DNA from: CAWGET01 sp963821715
GTDB lineage: Bacteria > Bacteroidota > Ignavibacteria > Ignavibacteriales > Melioribacteraceae
Direction of reading: 5' to 3'
DNA length: 64,000 nucleotides
Assembly: GCA_963821715.1 (NCBI GenBank)
Contig: CAWGET010000006.1
Coordinates: 372,001 to 436,000 of the forward strand
Position 1 is the stretch's first letter. Every line of letters starts with the position of its first letter. The position numbers and the translations under genes are program-made. The notes beneath the pieces were generated by a model that was not told the origin of the DNA, made no database searches, and saw nothing but the letters and a program-made list of their open reading frames with translations. Below, one piece after another: positions 36,328 through 44,595 of this stretch.

Positions 36328-37941
36328 TTAAAATTTATATTCTACACCGGCAATAATATCAAACGGTTTGCTCTCGTAATATCTTAAAAAATAATTTTTT
36401 CTTCCCAATATATTTTGTAAATCTAAAGTTAACATTAAATTATCATAAATATTATATCCTAACGAAACCGAAAGATCTATGGACTGTGGAAGCTTTTCGG
36501 AATTTTCGAGCGATGTATAAACCTCAGAATTATATTCAAGCTCACTTTTAACATTCAAACCGTTGGCAAAATTATATCCGTATGCTGCCGAAGCTGTTAT
36601 TTCCGGATGATATGGAATTTGGTTATCAAATCGATCGGTTATATCCTGTAATTCCGCTTCACCGTAAAGCTGCCCGAATGGTCCCAGGTGAAAAAGTGCA
36701 TCCACAAAAGCAGAATACCGCTTTACTTCTTCCAAAAATGCCATTTGATACAAACCGTAATTTTGTCCGCTGAATAAATCCAAACCGTCTGTAAAATAAG
36801 GGTAATTTCTAGACTTTCGATATCCAATTCCGGCGCTTATTTCGTAATATTTATCGTATTGATATTGAAGCGCCAATTTCAAGTCGGATTTATGTTTGAT
36901 AAAAACATTCCGCTGATCGTCAGGAATAAAAAACCTATTTCTATCTACAAGCTGCCGTGCGGTTATAAACTCACCCGAAGGAGAAAAATCACCAATAAAT
37001 GTAAGGTAATCGTTTATCTTTGTTTTAATGGAAGCGATAGGAGTGAAGTAGCTGTTATCGCCATTTTTACTGATGTTTGCACCGAACATAAAATTCAAAC
37101 TTCTCATCGGTTTAAATTTAACTCCGCCCTCCAATTCAAAATAATTTTCCTCTTCGGAAATAAAAATATCATTTTTGACCGACTGCGAAATATATTTTGC
37201 TTTTGCGAAAACAGAATTAAACGGCATTTTATACTCGCCGAAGCCGTTAAGCGTTAACACCTTTTCACTGAAATCATTATGTAGAAGATCGAAATAATTT
37301 AGTTTAACTCCGGCGCCGAAATCCAAGATCGGAGAGTTTAGCTTTTCCAGAGATGCTTCCAGCAGAGTATTCTCTGTTTCTCTCTTAATTTCAGGCCGGA
37401 CGGATCCGTAAAAATTATAATTATCACGATAATATTTTGCGCCGACACTTATTTTTGCGCCGGGTAAAATCGTCGACTGATTGCTTAGGAAAAAGTCCGA
37501 ATTTATTAAGCCCCCTGAAATATTATAACCGGCGTTGTTTACAAACTCTGTTTCGTTCAATCCCCAGATTTTCGAATAGAGAAAAACATTGGGAAAAGAT
37601 TTATTGTAGATGAAATGTCCTACCGGCAAAGTGTAAGCTCCGACTCCGAACTTAATTTCGCCGTTAAAAAGATTTTCCGCTTCAGTCGGAAGATCTAATT
37701 TCATATCGAGCGGCGCAGATAAATCAACAATATTAAATTCTTCGGGCGAATGGACGGGAGTAAAAAATTCATTCGATAAAGTTGAAATAATATCTGGCTC
37801 GGGCTTATCTACCGTGGGAATGCTGACGCTTTGGACTCCTGTGATTACAAAGTCGGGCAGCTCAATTCCCTGATCGGTTCTCGTTTCCTGCGCCGAAATT
37901 ACTCCGGCGAAAATCAAAATAAAAAATAATTTTAGTCTCAT
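36328..37941 (-). CDS. Outer-membrane beta-barrel protein, TonB-receptor-like without plug
   Basis: This 537-residue protein has a signal peptide (about 1-17, ISAQ) and a stretch of about 75 residues containing ELPDFVITGVQSVSIP, which resembles a TonB box followed by the start of a plug. The rest (about 90-537) is alternating amphipathic strands ending in IIAGVEYKF with a terminal Phe, a beta-barrel. No complete plug domain is visible, and the length is short for a TonB-dependent receptor (usually 650 or more). It overlaps the upstream TPR gene by 4 bases and is followed by the SPOR gene, so it probably works with that envelope complex. Its substrate is unknown. Confidence 0.65.
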   Translation of the reverse strand: MRLKLFFILIFAGVISAQETRTDQGIELPDFVITGVQSVSIPTVDKPEPDIISTLSNEFFTPVHSPEEFNIVDLSAPLDMKLDLPTEAENLFNGEIKFGVGAYTLPVGHFIYNKSFPNVFLYSKIWGLNETEFVNNAGYNISGGLINSDFFLSNQSTILPGAKISVGAKYYRDNYNFYGSVRPEIKRETENTLLEASLEKLNSPILDFGAGVKLNYFDLLHNDFSEKVLTLNGFGEYKMPFNSVFAKAKYISQSVKNDIFISEEENYFELEGGVKFKPMRSLNFMFGANISKNGDNSYFTPIASIKTKINDYLTFIGDFSPSGEFITARQLVDRNRFFIPDDQRNVFIKHKSDLKLALQYQYDKYYEISAGIGYRKSRNYPYFTDGLDLFSGQNYGLYQMAFLEEVKRYSAFVDALFHLGPFGQLYGEAELQDITDRFDNQIPYHPEITASAAYGYNFANGLNVKSELEYNSEVYTSLENSEKLPQSIDLSVSLGYNIYDNLMLTLDLQNILGRKNYFLRYYESKPFDIIAGVEYKF

Positions 37942-40910
37942 AATTCTTTCAATTTTTTGTTAGCTTCCGCGCCGAACTCGTCTTTCGGGTGGCGTTTAAT
38001 TACTGCTTTATACATTTCGCTTGCCTGCGCTTTATCTTCCAATGCAGCATATGCGTCGCCCAACTTTAAAAGCGAGAGAGTATAATATTCATCATAATTG
38101 GAATATACCGAACGAACGCGGACAAAAGCTGTAATCGCTTCGCGGTATTTTTTCTGCTCAAGCAACGCACTGCCGTATAAATATTGGGCTTCCGCGCCTA
38201 TATCGTCTAAACGTTTCTGTGCAAGTTCTCTAAAAAGACTTTCGGCGCTTTCGAAATTTCCTCGCGCTCCTTCCAATATTCCCAGCTCAATTTTAGATTG
38301 ATCCGCGAAGATTGTACCTTCGTGATATGTTAGTATCTGGTTCAATGTTTCGTAAACAGCGGCTGTATCCTCGTTTGCTTTTTCAGCCATTCCTTTCATA
38401 AAAAGAAGTTCGGCAATTTTATCGCCTTGCTGAACCTGAGATTCTATAACCTTATCATAAAGTTCTATGGCGGAATTAAGATCGCCCGTCTTCTCGTATA
38501 ATTTACCGAGATCAATAATCGCAGAAGTTCCGATTTCCGAATCCGCGTGTTGATCTGCTACAATCCTAAAATATCTTTTCGCTTCTTCGTCTTCGCCCAG
38601 ATTTGATGCGCTTTTTCCAATCCAGTAATAAGCATTTGGGACCAAACTGCTGTTCGGAAAATCCTCAACAAATTCCTGGTAACTTAGCTTAGCCATCCGG
38701 TAATTTCCGGTCGTGTAATAAATATCACCTTTTTTAAACGCCACTTGATCAATTATTTTCAATCTAGGATTTGCGGCCACAAATCTATCAATTTGGCTTA
38801 CGGCGTTCTCCGGCTGATCCTTTGCGAGGAAAGCGTACTGTAAACCGTTTATCGCGTCGTAAACGAAATCCGTGTTCGGATAATCATCCAGCATTCTTCT
38901 ATAATTAACAATAGCCGAATCGTATTTACCGAGATTAAAATAAGAATCGCCAATGGAATAAAGAGCGACCGGTTTAACTTTGGAATCGGGATATTTCAAA
39001 AAAAGATCGCGGTAATTATCAATCGCCGCGCGGAACTGCCCCTGCTGAAAATTTATCCATCCTTTTAGATATTGTGTGTCGTCGGCGTATTTAGAATAGG
39101 GATATCTTTCCTGCAAATTATTAAATGCCTGAATCGCTTCGTTATACTTGCCGGATTTAAATAATGCCTGACCGTATTGATAATAAACATAATCGTTTTT
39201 CAATCTTGAATTTTCTTTTTGAAAAACTTCTCTGTATGTTTCGCTCGCTTTCGCATATCTTTTTGTGCCGTAGTAACAATCTGCAAGACGTAATTTAGCA
39301 TCGATCAGATTTTTTGCATCGGGCGATCTTCGGATGTATTCCTCAAATAAACCTGCCGCGTTAGCAAAATCCTTTAAATTAAAATTGGCGTATGCTTTTC
39401 CGAAAACCGCCTGAGTACCTATCACTTCGTCGTTGTTATTGATTTTATTGTAATATCTTAAAGCAGTTCTATAATCATCCTTTGCCATATATGTTTCGGC
39501 TAAATAGAACGCGGCTTTTTCCGTTTCAAAATTCTTATCTTCATACAACTTATTTAAATTCTTTACGGCTACATCGTAGTTTTTAAGATAGAACTGCGAA
39601 ACGGCTAATCCGAAAAGCGCGCGATTAGTAAGACTAACATCTAACGCGTCAACTTCCGAAGCAGCTTTAAAATTTATATTGGCGCTTTTGTAATCTTTCT
39701 GACTAAGATTGATTTCACCGAGCAGAGTTAAAGCTCTGCCTCGCGTGTAATCATCTTTTGATTCGACGGAAGAGATTAAATATCTTTCCGATTGCGCTTC
39801 ATCCCCTTTATTAAAAAACACAATTCCGCGGTTAAGCGTCGCCCGCTGAGAAAGCGGTGTGTCGGGATATTTTTCTATGAACTCATCGTAAATTTTTACG
39901 GCTTCCTGAGGTTCGCCCTGATATCTCTTGCTTTCTGCGGCATAGTAAAGCGAGTTTACGGCGATGCTGTCTGAACCCGATTTGGATAATTCATAAAATG
40001 TTTCGTAAGCTCCTTCGTAATTGTGCCTCTGAAAATCGATCCACGCTAATCCATATTTTAATTCTTCTTCGGTTGTTCCGGCGGGAAGTTCGTCCATCAT
40101 CTTTTTAAAAACATCCGCAGCGCTCTCATATTCTTTCAAACGGAAAAACGAATTCGCAAGAGCAAGATTTGCTTCAGTCCGGAGTTCAGGCGAAAGTTTC
40201 TCAATCATCGGATCTGTCAATTCCAAAATTGCATTATCATATTTTTTTAATTTGAAATAAGAAACACCAATGCGAAGATGCGCGTAAGGAGCTAACTTGC
40301 TGTCGCCATAGTAAGCGAGCAGTTCGTCGTAATATTTTACTGCATTTTCATAATCGCCGTTTTTTTCGTAGAGATTAGCAAGTGAATAGATATTATAATC
40401 TAGATATTTATTGTTCCGGCTTTTATCAACTGCATTTTTCAGGAATTCTTCCGCTTGAGAAACGCTTCCAGCTTTGGAATAAGATTCTCCTACCATGAAC
40501 ATTGCCGAGCCGGCAAAGTCGGAATTAGGATATCTATTCAATAGATTGAGAAGAAACTCGCGCGACTTTTCATACTCGCCTAATTGAAAATAAATTACGC
40601 CGAGTTTGTAATAAACGGCTTCTCTAAAATTTGAGAGGGGATATTGTTCAATAAAATTTCGGAAAACATTTTCCGCTCCCGTAAACTGCCCCAGACTAAA
40701 AAGAGATTCTCCTTTGTAATATTTTGAAGTGGATAAGATTTCTTCGTCAACTCCTTCAATCTCCTCCATTGATGTAAAAAGCTGATATGCTTTTGCGAAT
40801 TCGGAATTATGATATGCCGCCATTGCGTCGTAGAAAAGCTGAGTTGAAGATTGAGCCGATAAACCGGAAAATAAAAATAATGTGAAGAAAACTAATTTAG
40901 AAAATTTCAT
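37938..40910 (-). CDS. Long tetratricopeptide-repeat periplasmic protein
   Basis: This 990-residue exported protein (signal peptide about 1-19, LSAQ) consists almost wholly of tandem TPR helices, roughly 25, of the BamD/YbgF style: SNFREAVYYKLGVIYFQLGE, SDFAGSAMFMVGESYSKAG, SKVKPVALYSIGDSYFNLGK. TPR arrays are scaffolds for protein complexes. The operon (DUF92, TPR, barrel, SPOR, ExbB, ExbD, TonB) suggests it joins the outer-membrane barrel to the TonB motor or the cell wall. It starts 6 bases after DUF92 and overlaps the barrel gene by 4 bases. The specific function is not known. Confidence 0.82.
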   Translation of the reverse strand: MKFSKLVFFTLFLFSGLSAQSSTQLFYDAMAAYHNSEFAKAYQLFTSMEEIEGVDEEILSTSKYYKGESLFSLGQFTGAENVFRNFIEQYPLSNFREAVYYKLGVIYFQLGEYEKSREFLLNLLNRYPNSDFAGSAMFMVGESYSKAGSVSQAEEFLKNAVDKSRNNKYLDYNIYSLANLYEKNGDYENAVKYYDELLAYYGDSKLAPYAHLRIGVSYFKLKKYDNAILELTDPMIEKLSPELRTEANLALANSFFRLKEYESAADVFKKMMDELPAGTTEEELKYGLAWIDFQRHNYEGAYETFYELSKSGSDSIAVNSLYYAAESKRYQGEPQEAVKIYDEFIEKYPDTPLSQRATLNRGIVFFNKGDEAQSERYLISSVESKDDYTRGRALTLLGEINLSQKDYKSANINFKAASEVDALDVSLTNRALFGLAVSQFYLKNYDVAVKNLNKLYEDKNFETEKAAFYLAETYMAKDDYRTALRYYNKINNNDEVIGTQAVFGKAYANFNLKDFANAAGLFEEYIRRSPDAKNLIDAKLRLADCYYGTKRYAKASETYREVFQKENSRLKNDYVYYQYGQALFKSGKYNEAIQAFNNLQERYPYSKYADDTQYLKGWINFQQGQFRAAIDNYRDLFLKYPDSKVKPVALYSIGDSYFNLGKYDSAIVNYRRMLDDYPNTDFVYDAINGLQYAFLAKDQPENAVSQIDRFVAANPRLKIIDQVAFKKGDIYYTTGNYRMAKLSYQEFVEDFPNSSLVPNAYYWIGKSASNLGEDEEAKRYFRIVADQHADSEIGTSAIIDLGKLYEKTGDLNSAIELYDKVIESQVQQGDKIAELLFMKGMAEKANEDTAAVYETLNQILTYHEGTIFADQSKIELGILEGARGNFESAESLFRELAQKRLDDIGAEAQYLYGSALLEQKKYREAITAFVRVRSVYSNYDEYYTLSLLKLGDAYAALEDKAQASEMYKAVIKRHPKDEFGAEANKKLKEL

Positions 40911-40916
40911 ATTTGC

Positions 40917-41753
40917 CTAAAAAATAATTTCATATAAAATGAAGGAAATAATTCCTCCGGATAATCCTGCAAAAAAATTTACCAGATCGTTATTCAAAAA
41001 ATAAAATCCTTTGGAGTAAAGAGTTTCTTTCCCGCAATGATTTTTTCTTTCCGTAATTTTTCCGCACACAGTGCAAATATACTGAAGTTGAACCGTTGCG
41101 CCTAATAAACTATCGATCACGCTTCCTAAAAATCCGGAAAAAATAATAATTAAAAAATAAACTAATAAACTACCCGAGATCCAAAACGAACCGCTGAAAG
41201 CGATAAACGCGGCTCCGGCAAAAGCGGCTGTTGTTCCGGGAAGCGAAACTCCGCCAGATCTTCCCTGCTCAACCCGCTTGAAATTCCTAATGTTATACGC
41301 CGCGAAATTTTTCATTGTTCCAATTTCAGTCGACCAGGTATCTGCGCAAACCGAAGCGATTACCGATACGTAGATATAGAAAAATAATTCGTTAGGATAA
41401 AATAAATTAAGAGCAACCAAAATCAAACTTAGTCCGCCGTTAGCAAAAACTTGTGCGGCGTCGCGAACTCCTGTTTTATCAAAATAAAGATCGACATTTA
41501 TATTCTGCTTCTTCCTGAGCTTTGAAAGCAGGCTTGAAGTAAGAAAAAAAGCAAATATTGGAATTGTCCATTTCCATCCCCCGAAACCGAAAATTCCCGC
41601 GGCAAGAACAAAAGTTGCCGCCGTGCCGCTCTTAGTTAAAAATTTTGCTTTAAAGGAGAAAATCGCTATAATTGAAGCTAAAATAACTCCGGCTGCAAGT
41701 CTATAAAGCAGATTGGATTGTTCAATCAATAGTACAAATATCCTTATTTTCAA
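40917..41753 (-). CDS. DUF92-family integral membrane protein with Cys/His C-terminal motif
   Basis: This 278-residue inner-membrane protein has about six helices and the DUF92 signature: FLTKSGTAATFVLAAGIFGFGG, VFANGGLSLI, CADTWSTEIGTM, GRSGGVSLPGTTAA and GSVIDSLLGAT. Characterised plant members (VTE6) phosphorylate phytyl-phosphate, so a polyprenyl-phosphate kinase role is possible. Near the C-terminus YICTVCGKITERKNHCGKE forms a CxxC...HC site that could bind zinc, shared by many bacterial members. The longest frame starts with TTG at 41753; a later start is possible. It heads the TonB operon, upstream of the TPR gene. Confidence 0.8.
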   Translation of the reverse strand: MKIRIFVLLIEQSNLLYRLAAGVILASIIAIFSFKAKFLTKSGTAATFVLAAGIFGFGGWKWTIPIFAFFLTSSLLSKLRKKQNINVDLYFDKTGVRDAAQVFANGGLSLILVALNLFYPNELFFYIYVSVIASVCADTWSTEIGTMKNFAAYNIRNFKRVEQGRSGGVSLPGTTAAFAGAAFIAFSGSFWISGSLLVYFLIIIFSGFLGSVIDSLLGATVQLQYICTVCGKITERKNHCGKETLYSKGFYFLNNDLVNFFAGLSGGIISFILYEIIF

Positions 41754-41901
41754 GTTTAAATATAGTTAAAACGTTACATAAATTAAAGTTACACAGATTA
41801 TCTAACATATTTTTTAAGTGATCTCTGTAATTATAATAAAAATCTTGACTTTTTCACTGAAAATATTCACATTAATTAAAATTTTATTGAGGAGGGTTAT
41901 T

Positions 41902-42528
41902 ATGAAAAAATCTTTTCACTTTATTGTTTTTATGATGATTTTAGTTTTCGCCGGTTCATTGTTCGGCCAGGGATTAAAAATTGGTCCTGCAATCGGCTAT
42001 ACAAAAATACAGAATGATCTTATTCCTGATTACGATTTCGAGTATGGTTCCGAAATTCATTATGGCGGAAAAGCTAAATTCGATATCCCGATGGTGCCGA
42101 TTTCTCCGGTTTTGAGCGTTTATTATGTAAAGTTTAATGGAGATGGAAGTTATGACGGTCCCATGTTGTTAGATTTCAATCAATCAAATTTTAACGTTGA
42201 AAGCAATCTTCTGTCGATTGGAATCGGCGGTGAAATGAGCTTACTTCCAGGACCTGTTTCTCCTTATCTCGCGCTCGATATTCTTTTTAATTCGTTTGGC
42301 GATACAAAAGTCACATCGGATGATTTTAATTTTCAAAACAATGTCGGAGACGGAGTCTCTCGTCAAGGGTTGGGACTCGGCGCCGGAGTTGAGTTTACTC
42401 TCCTTCCCGCTTTTGATGTTGACCTAAGTTTGAAATATAACTTCAATAATCTAATTGGCAAGGAAGACGGAGAAGATAATTTCAATACGCTGCAAATTAC
42501 TGCTAACGTTTTGTTTGATATTTTATAA
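41902..42528 (+). CDS. Small outer-membrane beta-barrel protein
   Basis: This is the only complete plus-strand gene of the window. It encodes 208 residues with a signal peptide (MKKSFHFIVFMMILVFAGSL, cleaved about FG-Q) and a barrel of about eight strands in the style of OmpA/OMP_b-brl proteins (LKIGPAIGYTKI, LGAGVEFTLLPAFDVDLSLK, LQITANVLFDIL). I chose ATG 41902 because GGAGGG lies 7 bases before it and the signal peptide starts there; the longer frame from 41818 adds a spurious leader. CTTGACT at 41844-41850 may be part of its promoter. A clean intrinsic terminator follows the stop, so it is monocistronic. The function is unknown. Confidence 0.82.
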   Translation: MKKSFHFIVFMMILVFAGSLFGQGLKIGPAIGYTKIQNDLIPDYDFEYGSEIHYGGKAKFDIPMVPISPVLSVYYVKFNGDGSYDGPMLLDFNQSNFNVESNLLSIGIGGEMSLLPGPVSPYLALDILFNSFGDTKVTSDDFNFQNNVGDGVSRQGLGLGAGVEFTLLPAFDVDLSLKYNFNNLIGKEDGEDNFNTLQITANVLFDIL

Positions 42529-42564
42529 TCAGTAAAATTAAATTGGTTTCTTTAATTTTTTCAG

Positions 42565-42594
42565 ACGGCGTCCTTAAAAAGACGCCGTTTTTTT
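42565..42594 (+). terminator. Rho-independent terminator of the small barrel gene
   Basis: ACGGCGTC (42565-42572) pairs with GACGCCGT (42581-42588) around an A-rich loop, and seven T follow. It lies 36 bases after the stop. Confidence 0.92.
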
Positions 42595-42618
42595 ATGCGA
42601 TAAATCTTTTTTTTTGCG

Positions 42619-42656
42619 GGAAGAGCAAGCCCCGCAGGGACAAGCCCATTCCCCAC
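42619..42656. repeat. GCAAGCCC...GGGACAAGCCC element, copy a
   Basis: GGGAAGAGCAAGCCCCGCAG then GGACAAGCCCATTCCCC. It shares word order with 43120-43156 and, less fully, with 44492-44516 and 56121-56143. Confidence 0.5.
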
Positions 42657-42750
42657 AACTGATTATCATCTTTATAAAAAGTTGCCACGACTTTTGGCAT
42701 AACCATCCCTTCGGGACAAGTCGTTGGGGAAAATAATGAAGAAGAATTAA

Positions 42751-43019
42751 TTGGGTTTTAACCCAAATAAAATATTGGGCTAAAGCCCAGGGTTCATCTG
42801 ATATTAAATTCCCAAGCGTAAACGCTTGGGTTATTAAAAGAGTATTGGTTCATAGATTAAGCGCAAAGTTTAGCGGTGTTAACCCAAGCCTTCAGGCTTG
42901 GGATGAGGCAAAACTAAAAAATATCCGGCTTCAGCCGAAATGGTCTTTGGAAAAATTGAAAACAGCTTTGGGCGAATGCTCTTATATCTTTTTTTTATCA
43001 CTTCACGAGCTAAAGCTCG
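42751..43019. repeat. Cluster of six perfect palindromes, each with a two-base centre
   Basis: TTGGGTT-TT-AACCCAA (42751-42766), TGGGCT-AA-AGCCCA (42776-42789), CCCAAGCGT-AA-ACGCTTGGG (42811-42830), CCCAAGCCT-TC-AGGCTTGGG (42883-42902), CGGCT-TC-AGCCG (42926-42937) and CGAGCT-AA-AGCTCG (43006-43019). Stems differ in sequence but all have exactly two unpaired central bases (AA, TC or TT), and most share a GCT/AGC or equivalent flank of the centre. Confidence 0.8.
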
Positions 43020-43119
43020 CGGCAACTATTTTTTCCTCATAAGCTAAAAATTTTTTTTTCCACCGCTTATTTATTGGTATTCTGATTCGCGATTCTCAGT
43101 ATAACATCTTTCGTCTTTC

Positions 43120-43156
43120 GGCAAGTGCAAGCCCCACAGGGACAGTCCCTTTCCCT
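43120..43156. repeat. GCAAGCCCC...CCCTTTCCCTAC element, copy b
   Basis: GGCAAGTGCAAGCCCCACAG then GGACAGTCCCTTTCCCTA. The right end supplies the stop codon of the pgeF gene (CTA on the plus strand at 43155-43157), so the element has replaced or abuts the gene's end. Confidence 0.5.
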
Positions 43157-43913
43157 ACACTCGGTTCACCGTATCACTCGTTCGCTCTCTCATCGCTATA
43201 ACTCCAAAACTTCTTCCCGAAACTTCTCCTTCTCTTCTGTAAGAATTAAGAATATTTTTAATCTCATAGGAACATAACTCGGAAATTTGAATATTCCGTT
43301 CAGGAATTCCGGATTCCAAGAGTTGATCGAAGTTGACTTTTTTTACATCGAGAAGATACTTTCCATTGGATGGTTTCAAATATTTTTCATCGAATTTATT
43401 TTCGAAATCTTTCCCGACTTCGTAATTCTTTTGCGAGATCGAAGGTCCGATATAAACGAATAGATCCTCGGCTTTGGACGAAAATTTCTTTTTCATTATT
43501 TGAATTGTTTTTAAAGTAATTCTTTTTTCGGTGCTGCGCCAACCCGAATGAATACCCGCAATAATTTTTTTTGAATTATCGAAAACAAAAATCGGTGTGC
43601 AGTCGGCTGTAGATACTGCAAGTCCCAATCCTTTTTCACTCGTAATCATCGCGTCGCTTTCGCCCGCCGAACCCGGTTGGGAAACGATCGTCACCGTATC
43701 GCCGTGGATCTGTTTCTGCAAAGCGCATTTATTATGAAGACCAAGTTTATCGAAAAATTCAGAACGGTTTTCTAAAACGGTATCCTGATTATCTCCAACT
43801 GAAAGTGACATATTGAAGTTGAAAGGCGGTTTTCTTTTAAGTCCGAACTTTGTAGAGAAACCGAAAATGATTTCGGGGAATTGGTTTAGCAGACTGCTCT
43901 TTAATATTACCAT
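43155..43913 (-). CDS. pgeF: PgeF/YfiH-family (peptidoglycan editing factor, laccase-domain) protein
   Basis: This 252-residue cytoplasmic zinc protein belongs to the YfiH/YlmD family, annotated as polyphenol oxidase, purine nucleoside phosphorylase-like or peptidoglycan editing factor. Visible marks are KQIHGDTV with the metal His, STADCTPIFVFD with the metal Cys, GIHSGWRSTEKRI, and YIGPSISQKNYEVG. The length is normal. The C-terminal tail (MRERTSDTVNRV) is not conserved-looking, and its stop lies inside a repeat element, so the last dozen residues may come from repeat insertion. The 110-aa secreted protein gene is 19 bases upstream. Confidence 0.88.
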   Translation of the reverse strand: MVILKSSLLNQFPEIIFGFSTKFGLKRKPPFNFNMSLSVGDNQDTVLENRSEFFDKLGLHNKCALQKQIHGDTVTIVSQPGSAGESDAMITSEKGLGLAVSTADCTPIFVFDNSKKIIAGIHSGWRSTEKRITLKTIQIMKKKFSSKAEDLFVYIGPSISQKNYEVGKDFENKFDEKYLKPSNGKYLLDVKKVNFDQLLESGIPERNIQISELCSYEIKNILNSYRREGEVSGRSFGVIAMRERTSDTVNRV

Positions 43914-43932
43914 ACAATATTTTTCCGCAATT

Positions 43933-44265
43933 TTACCTTAACCGCGTTTCTGTCCGGGTCCGATATTGAATATTTCTCAAATGATCCCGGTAAATTCCAT
44001 AGAACGGAAAGATCCAAAAATCAATATTCACACGCTCAAAATCCGGATAAATATAAAAATTTAGCGAGTCAATGCTTATTGAATTTGTTAGTGCATTCTC
44101 ATTAAAAGTTAAAACCGTATCTTCCATAATTACGAAAACATTTCCATTTTGATGTATAACTCCCATAACCTCATCGGCAGAAAAATTATCAAAAGCCTCT
44201 CTCTCCTGAGCGTTCAATCCGGCAGCAAACATCAAAATGAAAATACTGAGTAATAAAAATTTCAT
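43933..44265 (-). CDS. Small secreted protein of unknown function
   Basis: This 110-residue protein has a signal peptide (MKFLLLSIFILMFAAGLNA, cleaved before Q) and an Asp/Asn/Phe-rich mature part with NFSADEVMGVIHQNGNVFV and FYGIYRDHLRNIQYRTRTE. I do not recognise the family. ATG 44265 is preceded by an A-rich GGAAAA. It is 19 bases upstream of pgeF and likely cotranscribed with it. Confidence 0.6.
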   Translation of the reverse strand: MKFLLLSIFILMFAAGLNAQEREAFDNFSADEVMGVIHQNGNVFVIMEDTVLTFNENALTNSISIDSLNFYIYPDFERVNIDFWIFPFYGIYRDHLRNIQYRTRTETRLR

Positions 44266-44367
44266 TTTTCCTGAATTCTATTTGTTACAAAAATTGAACG
44301 CTGAAAATGTGCCTGCAGTAGGCAGGAGCTGATTTTTATGATCATCGCAGAGAATAAATTGAACTCT

Positions 44368-44405
44368 AAGATTTCTCCTCGCTTCGTTCGTCGAAATGAC
44401 GCTTT
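44368..44405. repeat. Half of the 8016-8115 inverted-repeat element
   Basis: AAGATTTCTCCTCGCTTCGT followed by TCGTCGAAATGACGCTTTT matches 8083-8120 with one difference. The left half of the element is missing here. Confidence 0.75.
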
Positions 44406-44491
44406 TGGACAACCCCGGCTCTTTTTATTTTTCTTCCAACCGCCTATTTATTGATTTTTTGATTAACGCTTCTCAATATTCTTTCGTTTTA

Positions 44492-44516
44492 CGGAAAGGG
44501 CAAGCCCTTTCCCTAC
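44492..44516. repeat. GGAAAGGGC-AA-GCCCTTTCC palindrome, copy c
   Basis: A perfect 9-bp stem (44493-44501 with 44504-44512) with an AA centre, the same geometry as the 42751-43019 cluster, followed by CTAC as in copy b. Confidence 0.7.
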
Positions 44517-44595
44517 AAATTATTTTTCCGTTTGACGTTTGTCATCTGACTTCTGATTTCTGACGTTTGACTTTTGACGTTTGACGTTTGACTTT

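Larger units (their letters stand above)
42529..43154. other. Non-coding spacer of about 600 bases dense in short palindromes
   Basis: After the terminator at 42565-42594 there is no supportable gene. The stretch carries G/C-rich words (GCAAGCCC, GGGACAAG, CCCTTCGGGA) and at least six perfect palindromes at 42751-43019. An open frame at 42845-43042 on the plus strand runs across three of these palindromes and is not credible as a gene. The facing genes (barrel, plus; pgeF, minus) converge here. Confidence 0.7.
44266..44595. other. Non-coding spacer with three repeat types
   Basis: No gene is seen. It contains CCTGC-AGTAG-GCAGG at 44312-44326, the half-element at 44368-44405, the palindrome at 44492-44516 and a degenerate TTTGAC/GTTTGAC tract (44530-44595) that runs into the stop of the PLP-enzyme gene. 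Confidence 0.6.

Noticed and set aside
42600..43020. Possible CRISPR array
   Set aside because: The palindromes differ in sequence, spacing is irregular and there are no repeated units with spacers or cas genes.
42845..43042. Plus-strand 65-codon open frame in the palindrome-rich spacer
   Set aside because: It runs through three palindromes, has no ribosome-binding site, and its translation shows no family feature.
44530..44595. Possible regular tandem repeat or CRISPR remnant
   Set aside because: The TTTGAC/GTTTGAC words vary in order and length and have no spacers.
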